Part shown: in pieces, positions 5,864 to 12,804 of the stretch
Numbering within the stretch: position 1 is the first letter of the stretch
Layout of the letters: each line of letters starts with the position of its first letter
Origin: Candidatus Alloscillospira gallinarum
GTDB lineage: Bacteria > Bacillota > Clostridia > Oscillospirales > Oscillospiraceae
Reading direction: 5' to 3'
Assembly (NCBI GenBank): GCA_904420055.1
Contig: CAJFTV010000068.1
Coordinates: 1-14,188 of the forward strand
Length of the DNA: 14,188 nt
Notes under the pieces: generated by a model
What the model was told of the DNA's origin: nothing
The model's database searches: none
What the model saw: only the letters and a program-made list of their open reading frames with translations
Translations under genes and position numbers: made by a program

Positions 5864-7330
5864 CTACATCGCGTCTTCTATACGCTTTATCACGGTCTTC
5901 ATGGCCTTTATTCGCGCGTACCGCTTGTCCACTGACTCCAAAATATACCACGGGGCATTTTTTGTGTTGGTCTTCTTGAGCATTTCATTCACAGCCGTTT
6001 CGTACTGGTCCCATTTTTCCCTGTTGCGCCAGTCCTCCTTAGTTATCTTCCACCGCTTTTCCGGAGTATTTTCCCGGTCCCTAAAGCGGGCAAGCTGCGT
6101 GTCCTTGTCTATGTGCACCCAGAACTTTATCACAATCATGCCGCTGTCTGTGAGCTCACGCTCAAATTCGTTTATCTCGTCGTATGCCCGGCGCCACTCC
6201 TCTTCGGTACAAAAGCCCTCAATCCGCTCCACCATTACGCGGCCGTACCATGACCTGTCAAAAACTGCGATATGTCCCGTTTTTGGCAGACGGCTCCAAA
6301 ACCGCCAAAGATACTGCCTGTTAAGCTCCTCCGGCGTTGGGCTTGCAATGGGGTGTACCTCATACCCCCGGGGGTCAAGCGCAGAGGTAAGGCGCTTTAT
6401 ATTCCCGCCCTTTCCGGCGGCGTCCCACCCCTCATAGGCGATTGTCACCGGTATCTTCTTTTTGTACAGCTCATTGTGGAGCTCCTCAAGCTTATCACGG
6501 CAGTCATCAAGCTGTTTCTCATACTCCTCTTTGTCAATCCTCAGTGTTAAATCGGCGCTGTCAAGGGAAATTTCCGGCCCCATATCCCAGCTGCGTACCG
6601 GCAAGGGACACTTTACCGGTCTTTTTATAAACTCCTGTATCTTCTCATAAAGCCAGTCCGCCGCCTCAAGCTGTGCCTGAGTGCCGTCCTCGCTCTCAAT
6701 TACCTTCCAGGGGGCCCATGGGAAATCCGTCTTTTCCAGATAATCATCAAAGGCGTCCAGGGTCTTTCCATAATTTCTATTCTGTCTCCAGTCGTTCCTG
6801 CTTACGCGCCAGCTTGTGTCTCTGTCGCTCTCAAGCCTGTGCAGCCGCTCTCTCTGCGTCTTCTGGCTTATGTGGAGAAATAATTTTACAAGGAGATACC
6901 CGTCGTTTGTGAGCTGCCGCTCAAAAACTTTTGCGCTCTCTATCCGTCTCACATATTCCTTGTCCGAAATATCCCCGCCGAGATACTCTTTCATCGTCCC
7001 GTCCATCCAGCTGGAGTCTAAAAACAGTATTTTGCCCTTTTCCGGGATTAAATCAAAATACCGCTTCAAAAACGGCCAGCGGCGCTCTCTATCCGTCTGT
7101 ACATGGGGGCTGCGCACCGTGAAAAACCGGGGGTCAAGCTCCCTGATAAGGGAACGGATAAGGCCGCCCTTTCCGGCGGCGCCCCACCCCTCTACAAGGA
7201 CAATAACAGGCAGCTTTTCATTTTTTATTGTCTGCTGAAGCCCTGCAAGGTCAAGTCTGCGCCTTTTTAGCCTCTTCTTCGCCTCCGCTTCGGGAATTTT
7301 ACAGGATTTTAAATCCCTTATCATGTCCAA
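5864..7330 (-). CDS. pap: Class II polyphosphate kinase 2 (polyphosphate:AMP phosphotransferase)
   Basis: A 488-residue cytoplasmic protein with two tandem PPK2 domains, the class II layout. Class II enzymes transfer phosphate from inorganic polyphosphate to AMP, giving ADP. The C-terminal domain is intact: Walker A in EGWDAAGKGG (about 300-309), the Walker B-like FDRSWYGR (Asp358, Arg359), and a basic lid region near 415-435. The N-terminal domain keeps a Walker A (EGWGAAGKGG, about 47-56) but has DSSW at 105-108 in place of DRSW. This fits family members in which only the second domain is catalytic. I prefer the TTG at 7330, 5 nt after AGAAGG; GTG 7336 overlaps the Shine-Dalgarno, and ATG 7324 is also possible. 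It lies downstream of, and on the same strand as, the activase genes, but a hairpin separates them. No ppk1 or ppx is visible, so the polyphosphate source is unknown. Confidence 0.9.
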   Translation of the reverse strand: MDMIRDLKSCKIPEAEAKKRLKRRRLDLAGLQQTIKNEKLPVIVLVEGWGAAGKGGLIRSLIRELDPRFFTVRSPHVQTDRERRWPFLKRYFDLIPEKGKILFLDSSWMDGTMKEYLGGDISDKEYVRRIESAKVFERQLTNDGYLLVKLFLHISQKTQRERLHRLESDRDTSWRVSRNDWRQNRNYGKTLDAFDDYLEKTDFPWAPWKVIESEDGTQAQLEAADWLYEKIQEFIKRPVKCPLPVRSWDMGPEISLDSADLTLRIDKEEYEKQLDDCRDKLEELHNELYKKKIPVTIAYEGWDAAGKGGNIKRLTSALDPRGYEVHPIASPTPEELNRQYLWRFWSRLPKTGHIAVFDRSWYGRVMVERIEGFCTEEEWRRAYDEINEFERELTDSGMIVIKFWVHIDKDTQLARFRDRENTPEKRWKITKEDWRNREKWDQYETAVNEMLKKTNTKNAPWYILESVDKRYARIKAMKTVIKRIEDAM

Positions 7331-7397
7331 TGTCACCTTCTTTTCCGCGCTCTTTAAAATACGGCTTCGTCCAAAATAAGATGTCTTTTAAATTTCC

Positions 7398-7424
7398 GCC
7401 TGGGAGCAAGCCATGCTCCCAGGC
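7398..7424 (-). terminator. Hairpin after the 425-aa gene, possible terminator
   Basis: GCCTGGGAGCA (7398-7408) pairs perfectly with TGCTCCCAGGC (7414-7424) around a 5-nt loop, 5 nt past the stop of the minus-strand gene. On that strand it is followed by GGAAATTTAAAAG, not a clean T run. It may terminate partly or stabilise the upstream mRNA, letting some transcripts continue into the PPK2 gene. Confidence 0.5.
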
Positions 7425-7429
7425 GCAAA

Positions 7430-8707
7430 TTAACTGGTCTTTTCCATCGCAGAGGCGCGTTCCATATTGTCTCTGGCGTTGGCAAGCATCAGCTTTAATC
7501 TGTTCTCCTGGTTTACCTTTGTGGCGCCGGAGTCGTAGTCAATGGCCACAATATTGACGTCGGGGTTGTGTTCCTTAATGGGTTTCATCATGCCCTTGCC
7601 GCAGATATGGTTCGGCAGACAGCCAAAAGGCTGTGTGCACACGATGTTCTTCACTCCGCTGTGTGCAAGCTCAAGCATCTCCGCTGTGAGGAGCCACCCC
7701 TCCCCCATTTTTGTGCCTATGCCGATATATCCCTCATGCTGTTTTATTGTCTCCTCAAAGTGGGTGAGGGGCTCAAACACGCCGTGTTTTTCCATAATCT
7801 CTATCATATCGCTCTTTTTCCTGCACAAAAATTTGAACGCGATATTGGAAAAAACATGGGTCATATAGCCGGTCCCGCCGACCTTATAATTCATCACATT
7901 GTTATAGACGCAGTAAAGCATGAAATCCAGAAGTCCGGGGACAACCACCTCCGCCCCCTCGTCCACGAGGAACTGTTCCAAATTATTATTTCCCAGAGGG
8001 GAGTATTTTACAAATATTTCTCCCACGACACCGACCTTCACCGCCTCGCGCTTGTCAACCGGTATTTCGGCAAAGCTTTTAAGTATTTCCAGATAATTAT
8101 GCTTTATCTTCCTGTATGAAATCATATTTCCCCGGCCGAGCTGGCTGCCGAGACGGTTTACCCACACGTCGGCCAGCTTCTGGGCCGTGCCGCGCTCCCG
8201 CTCATACGGCCGGACCTGGTTTACAAGGGTCATCAAAAGGTCACCGTATAAAAGGGCGTACATCATGGCGTGAAGCTTCGGCAGGGTCAGCTTAAATCCC
8301 GGGTGCTTTTCAAGTCCGGCGAGGCTGAAGGATATGACCGGCACATAGCCGAAGCCCGCCCGCTCCAGGGCTTTTCTCAAAAGGGGAATATAGTTTGACG
8401 CGCGGCAGCCGCCACCCGTCTGGAACAGGACAAGGGCAGTCTTGTGCGGGTCATAATCCCCAGATTTCAGGGCGTTTATGAACTGGCCTATTACAAGTAT
8501 TGCCGGGTAGCATGTGTCGTTATGCACATATTTAAGCCCCGCCTCCACAACGGCTGTCCCCTGTGTCTCAAGAAGCTCCGCCTTGTATCCGTATGTTTTA
8601 AGGACGCTTATAATCATTTTGAAATGCATGGGAAGCATTGTGGGAATTAAAATTGTATAGTCCTTTTTCATCTCTTTTGTAAAGGGAATGTATATCTGCT
8701 CTTTCAA
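7430..8707 (-). CDS. Dehydratase-like companion of the activase (2-hydroxyacyl-CoA dehydratase-related)
   Basis: A 425-residue protein of the uncharacterised family usually found as the C-terminal part of giant activase-related proteins (COG3581-like), distantly related to 2-hydroxyacyl-CoA dehydratase subunits. Recognisable pieces are HNDTCYPA (Cys66), TGGGCRASNY (Cys101), VGVVGEIFVKYSPLGNN near 225-241, and a C-terminal CTQPFGCLPNHICGKG (Cys357, Cys363, Cys369). Cys266 and Cys295 lie between. The recurring cysteines suggest Fe-S cluster binding, but ligands cannot be assigned from sequence. It starts at TTG 8707, overlapping the upstream stop as TTGA, with GGGAGG about 10 nt before it, so translation is coupled to the 985-aa activase. 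Together the two total 1410 residues, about the length of the fused homologues. The likely job is accepting low-potential electrons from the activase for an unknown reduction or dehydration. Family call is moderately firm; the substrate is unknown. Confidence 0.75.
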   Translation of the reverse strand: MKEQIYIPFTKEMKKDYTILIPTMLPMHFKMIISVLKTYGYKAELLETQGTAVVEAGLKYVHNDTCYPAILVIGQFINALKSGDYDPHKTALVLFQTGGGCRASNYIPLLRKALERAGFGYVPVISFSLAGLEKHPGFKLTLPKLHAMMYALLYGDLLMTLVNQVRPYERERGTAQKLADVWVNRLGSQLGRGNMISYRKIKHNYLEILKSFAEIPVDKREAVKVGVVGEIFVKYSPLGNNNLEQFLVDEGAEVVVPGLLDFMLYCVYNNVMNYKVGGTGYMTHVFSNIAFKFLCRKKSDMIEIMEKHGVFEPLTHFEETIKQHEGYIGIGTKMGEGWLLTAEMLELAHSGVKNIVCTQPFGCLPNHICGKGMMKPIKEHNPDVNIVAIDYDSGATKVNQENRLKLMLANARDNMERASAMEKTS

Positions 8708-11661
8708 CCTGCCATTCCTCCCTTCTCCTCTATTGCGCCGATTAGGCTGCGCAGCCTTATGCGCACGGCGCCAAGGTTTGTTATCTCGTCAATTTTTATC
8801 TGTGTGTAGAACTTGCCCCGGCTCTCCAAAATCTCCCGCACCTCGTCCGTTGTTATTGCGTCAATTCCGCAGCCAAAGGACACAAGCTGCACAAGCTCAA
8901 CATCGTCATTTTCCGCGGCGAACCGAGCCGCGCGGTAGAGCCGCGCGTGATATGTCCACTGGTTTAAAACCCGGGTCTTTTTAGGCCGGGCAAGCTGACA
9001 CACGCTGTCCTCGCTCACTACCACAAAGCCAAGCTGAACAGCCAGCTTGTCAATTCCGTGGCCAATCTCCGGGTCGATGTGGTAGGGCCTTCCGGCAAGT
9101 ATCATTATCCGCTTGCCATTTTCCCGGGCATACTTTATTGCCTCTTCTCCCTTTTCCATCACGTCCCGGCGGAATTTGTCATATGCCTCAAATCCCTTTT
9201 TTACCGCGGCCTTTACCTCCGCCCGCGTTATGCTGAAGTCATATTCCGAAAGACATGGGTACAGTGTACGCTCCAGTCCCTTTCTGGAATTTATATTCAG
9301 ATACGGATACAAAAACTCCACCTTTGACAGGTTATCCATATTTCCCTTCAGAAGCTCGGAGTAGTATGCAACAATTGGGCAGTTAAAGTGGTTGTCCCCC
9401 GCCTTTTCGTCCACATTATAGGTTATTCTGGGATAGAAAATTGCGTCAACGCCTTTTTCTATCAGCTCCTCCATATGTCCGTGCATTATCTTCGCCGGAT
9501 AGCACGCGGTGTCGGAGGGAATTGAAAACTGCCCCTTTTCGTATGTTTTTCTGGTGGACATATCGGAAATTACCACCTCAAAACCGAGCTCTGTAAAAAG
9601 CGCGTGCCACATGGGCGCAAGCTCAAAAATTCCAAGCGCCAATGGAAGTCCAATTTTACCCCGTTTTCCCGGTTTCCCCTTAAGGTCGGAAATATAATTT
9701 CTCTTGTACTCGTGAAGGTTTGGTATCTCGCGGTGGGAGCTCTCAAGTCCAAGCCCCTTCTCGCACTGGTTGCCGGAAATAAACTTTCTCCCGTCGGCAA
9801 ATGTGTTTATTATCAGGTGGCAGTTATTTGTACAGCCCTTGCATATGGCTGTTTTTGACTTGTGGACAAATTCGCGCAGCTCCCGCTCTCCGGCGAGGGT
9901 GCTCTCTTCAAATTTCTTTGAATACAGCGCCGCGCCGTAGGCGCCCATAAGCCCCGCGATTGACGGGCGGATAACCTCCCCGCCTATCTCCTTTTCAAAG
10001 GCGCGGAGTACTGCGTCATTTAAAAACGTGCCGCCCTGCACCACTATGTGCTCTCCCAGCTCCCTGGCCGAGGAGGCGCGTATCACCTTATATATGGCGT
10101 TTTTAACTATGCTTACGGAAAGGCCTGCGGAAATATCCTCCACTGTGGCCCCCTCTTTCTGGGACTGCTTTACAGAGGAGTTCATAAACACGGTGCAGCG
10201 CGTTCCCAAATTCACAGGTGCCTTTCCGTGAAGTCCGAGAGCGGCAAAATCCGCCACCGAATAGCCCATGGATTTGGCAAAAGTCTCTATAAATGAGCCG
10301 CAGCCGGAGGAACATGCCTCATTCAGCATTATGGAGTCGATAGCCCCGTTTTTAATTTTAAAGCATTTTATATCCTGTCCACCGATGTCCAGTATAAAGT
10401 CCACATCCGGCTGGAAATACTTTGCCGCCGTGTAGTGGGCGATTGTCTCAACAAGACCCGTGTCCACTTTAAACGCGTTTTGAATAAGCGACTCGCCGTA
10501 TCCCGTCACGGCGCTGCCGCAGATTTCAATCCTGTCACCGCAGCGTCCCCTGATTTCAATTAGCTGCTCACGCACCACGTCTACGGGGTTTCCATGGTTT
10601 GAGCTGTAATATGTATAGAGGATTTTATTGTCCTCTGATATGAGTACAAGCTTTGTGGTGGTACTGCCGCAGTCAATACCGAGCCACGCCCGGCCGGAAT
10701 AGTCGTCGATGTTTAAAGCTTCAACGGCGGCCCTTTTATGCCTCTCGGTAAACTCCATATATTCTTTTTCATCTTTAAAAAGGGGCTCAAGCCTGTTGGA
10801 GGAGAGCGCCTCCTGCTCCGGCTTTTTGTCAAGGGCTGTGAGAAGGCCGTCATATGTAAATTCCGTGCCCGTTTTCCTGCTGTACATGGCCGCGCCCATT
10901 GCCACCGCAAAACGGCCGTACTCCGGAAAAACTGCCATGCCCTCAGGAAGCTTCAGCGTCTCGGCAAAACGCTTTCTCAGGCCCTTGCAGAAGTACAGAG
11001 GGCCGCCCAGAAACAGGACCTTCCCCTCAATCTTCCTCCCCTGGGCAAGACCCGTTATTGTCTGGTTTACCACCGCCTGGTACACGCTGGCGGCCACGTC
11101 AGCCTTTTCCGCTCCCTGGTTCAAAAGGGGCTGTATGTCGGTCTTTGCAAAGACGCCGCACCGCGAGGCAATGGGATACAGCCTGTGGCTTTCAAGGCTC
11201 AGTTTGTCCATCTCCTCAACCGTCAGGTCAAGCAGCACCGCCATCTGGTCTATAAACGCGCCTGTCCCTCCGGCGCAGGTGCCGTTCATTCTCTCGTCCG
11301 TGCCGCCCTTAAAAAAGATAACCTTTGCGTCCTCTCCCCCCAGCTCAATAACCACCGAGGTGTCCGGCTCAAGGCTCTTTATTATCTCACCGGTGGCATA
11401 CACCTCCTGGACAAAGGGTATCCCCGCCGCCTCGGCCATTCCAAGGCCGGCAGAACCGGAGATCGCCGCCGTGAGGCTCCTGTCCCCGACAAGCTCCCGC
11501 ACCTCCGACAGTATTTCCTTTGTCTTCTCCCTCACCTGTGAGAAGTGGCGCTCATATTTCTCGTATATTACCCGGCTGCCCTCCAGCACTACCACCTTCG
11601 CCGTGGTACTGCCGATATCTATTCCGACAGACAGCTCTTCCCGTGTACGTATTTCTGACAT
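8704..11661 (-). CDS. Double-domain acyl-CoA dehydratase activase with DUF2229 region
   Basis: A 985-residue protein with three parts. Two tandem BcrAD/BadFG (HgdC-type) ASKHA ATPase domains come first. Domain 1 has GIDIGSTT at 13-20, ELGGED at 106-111, Cys129 in NGTCAGGTGAF and Cys168 in SRCGVFAKTD. Domain 2 has GIDCGSTTTK at 328-337, DIGGQD at 425-430, Cys450 and Cys454 in NEACSSGCGSF, and Cys489 in GTRCTVFMN. A DUF2229 region follows, with CKGCTNNC (Cys607, Cys610, Cys614), Cys633, and further cysteines at 720, 761, 803, 888 and 931. Activases of this type couple ATP hydrolysis to one-electron transfer from a [4Fe-4S] cluster shared between two identical subunits; here both halves are on one chain. 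Homologues are often fused to the next gene's product; here that part is separate. The start is ATG 11661. A minus-strand TATAAT at 11770-11765 is a possible -10 but lacks a good -35. The true substrate is unknown. Confidence 0.88.
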   Translation of the reverse strand: MSEIRTREELSVGIDIGSTTAKVVVLEGSRVIYEKYERHFSQVREKTKEILSEVRELVGDRSLTAAISGSAGLGMAEAAGIPFVQEVYATGEIIKSLEPDTSVVIELGGEDAKVIFFKGGTDERMNGTCAGGTGAFIDQMAVLLDLTVEEMDKLSLESHRLYPIASRCGVFAKTDIQPLLNQGAEKADVAASVYQAVVNQTITGLAQGRKIEGKVLFLGGPLYFCKGLRKRFAETLKLPEGMAVFPEYGRFAVAMGAAMYSRKTGTEFTYDGLLTALDKKPEQEALSSNRLEPLFKDEKEYMEFTERHKRAAVEALNIDDYSGRAWLGIDCGSTTTKLVLISEDNKILYTYYSSNHGNPVDVVREQLIEIRGRCGDRIEICGSAVTGYGESLIQNAFKVDTGLVETIAHYTAAKYFQPDVDFILDIGGQDIKCFKIKNGAIDSIMLNEACSSGCGSFIETFAKSMGYSVADFAALGLHGKAPVNLGTRCTVFMNSSVKQSQKEGATVEDISAGLSVSIVKNAIYKVIRASSARELGEHIVVQGGTFLNDAVLRAFEKEIGGEVIRPSIAGLMGAYGAALYSKKFEESTLAGERELREFVHKSKTAICKGCTNNCHLIINTFADGRKFISGNQCEKGLGLESSHREIPNLHEYKRNYISDLKGKPGKRGKIGLPLALGIFELAPMWHALFTELGFEVVISDMSTRKTYEKGQFSIPSDTACYPAKIMHGHMEELIEKGVDAIFYPRITYNVDEKAGDNHFNCPIVAYYSELLKGNMDNLSKVEFLYPYLNINSRKGLERTLYPCLSEYDFSITRAEVKAAVKKGFEAYDKFRRDVMEKGEEAIKYARENGKRIMILAGRPYHIDPEIGHGIDKLAVQLGFVVVSEDSVCQLARPKKTRVLNQWTYHARLYRAARFAAENDDVELVQLVSFGCGIDAITTDEVREILESRGKFYTQIKIDEITNLGAVRIRLRSLIGAIEEKGGMAG

Positions 11662-12033
11662 CTACCCAACTTACTCCCGTTCATTTTACTTATGCAAAAG
11701 CGCCGTCAGGCACTATTTTACAGCTTTTACCCTAATGAATACGCAGACATGCACCTATAATAACATTATATCGCGTTGTACTTAATATGATGAGTGCATT
11801 ATTTACCCTCTATGTTAAAATTAAATACGGTCCGTAACGCCGCAACAGGCAAAATACCATAATCTTTTAATAATATTATAACATCTATTTACCCAAATAA
11901 AATAAGGGGCTTTTCGCAAAATTATGCCGCCAAAAATTTTAAAATAACAGCATATAAGACAAATATATACCATTTAATGTCGACAAATGGAATTGTTAAC
12001 AAAAAATTCACTCCAATTTTGTACATAACCACT
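11662..12033. other. AT-rich divergent intergenic region
   Basis: No gene is supported here. Notable sites are a minus-strand TATAAT (11770-11765) upstream of the activase gene with only a poor -35, and a small palindrome ACGGTCCGT at 11827-11835. Nearer the ABC gene are the inverted repeat CCATTT/AAATGG (11970-11975 and 11985-11990) and the 10-bp palindrome TTGTTAACAA (11993-12002). The last two lie 30-60 bp upstream of the predicted ABC promoter and may be binding sites. Base composition is much more AT-rich than the flanking genes. Confidence 0.45.
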
Positions 12034-12061
12034 TTGGATTAACGGTTTTATGTGTTATATT
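12034..12061 (+). promoter_or_regulatory. Possible promoter for the ABC transporter genes
   Basis: TTGGAT (12034-12039) and TATATT (12056-12061) are separated by 16 bp, with TGT just before the -10. The predicted start near 12068 leaves about 32 nt of leader. The -35 is weak, so confidence is limited. Confidence 0.4.
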
Positions 12062-12099
12062 TATTTAGTAATGGATTTATCAGATAGGAAGTGCTGCAA

Positions 12100-12804
12100 G
12101 TGAGCTCATTTGTTACTTTTGAAAATGTCTCAAAGACATATCACTCAGGCTCAGTTGAGGTTGAGGCGCTGAAAAATGTGTCTTTTGAAATTGACAAGGG
12201 GGAGATATGCGTAATCGTCGGCCAGTCCGGCGCCGGCAAGACCACCCTTCTTAATATTCTCGGTGGAATGGATACCCTTACCTCAGGCAATGTATACCTT
12301 GACGGAAAGGACATATCCGCCTTTAATTCCAAGCAGCTTGCGGAATATCGTAGAAAAGACGTGGGTTTTATCTTCCAGTTTTACAATCTTGTTCCAAATC
12401 TCACCGCACTTGAGAATGTGGAGATTGCCACAATGCTTGTAAAGGACTCACTCTCTCCCGAGGAGACCCTTATAAATGTAGGGCTGAAAGAAAGAATGAA
12501 CAACTTCCCCGCGCAGCTCTCCGGCGGTGAGCAGCAGCGTGTCGCCATTGCCCGCGCGCTTGCTAAAAATCCCCGGCTGCTTCTCTGTGATGAGCCCACC
12601 GGGGCACTTGACTACGGCACAGGCAAGCAGATATTAAAACTTTTACAGGAGCAGAGCCGCAAAAACGGCATGACAGTTATTATAATCACCCACAACTCTG
12701 CTCTCACTGCCATGGCCGACCGGGTAATCAGGGTAAAAAGCGGCACTATCGCCTCCATATATAAGAATGAAACCATCACACCTGTAGAGGAGCTTGAGTG
12801 GTAA
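12100..12804 (+). CDS. ABC transporter ATP-binding protein, MacB/LolD type
   Basis: A 234-residue ATPase subunit. All motifs are present: Walker A GQSGAGKTT (41-49), a Q-loop in FIFQFYNLVPNLTALENV, signature LSGGEQQR (140-147), Walker B LLLCDEPTGALD (160-171), and the H-loop ITHN (His198). The Q-loop sequence and LSGGEQQR place it in the MacB/LolD/FtsE group, which drives mechanical work or export of peptides, antibiotics or lipoproteins rather than nutrient uptake. I prefer GTG 12100 because AGGAAG (12086-12091) lies 8 nt before it; GTG 12091 overlaps that Shine-Dalgarno. Its stop overlaps the permease start by one base (TAATG), so the two are co-expressed and coupled. No two-component system is visible upstream, unlike BceAB-type modules. 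Substrate not determinable. Confidence 0.93.
   Translation: MSSFVTFENVSKTYHSGSVEVEALKNVSFEIDKGEICVIVGQSGAGKTTLLNILGGMDTLTSGNVYLDGKDISAFNSKQLAEYRRKDVGFIFQFYNLVPNLTALENVEIATMLVKDSLSPEETLINVGLKERMNNFPAQLSGGEQQRVAIARALAKNPRLLLCDEPTGALDYGTGKQILKLLQEQSRKNGMTVIIITHNSALTAMADRVIRVKSGTIASIYKNETITPVEELEW

Noticed and set aside
5823..6437. A 204-codon plus-strand frame opposite the PPK2 gene
   Set aside because: It starts inside the shared terminator hairpin and mirrors well-conserved PPK2 motifs on the minus strand.
10709..11785. A 358-codon open frame on the plus strand opposite the activase gene, and another at 10738-11541
   Set aside because: The minus-strand frame has clear ASKHA and cysteine motifs. 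The plus-strand translations are Ser/Arg/Pro-rich or low in recognisable motifs, as expected for antisense shadows.
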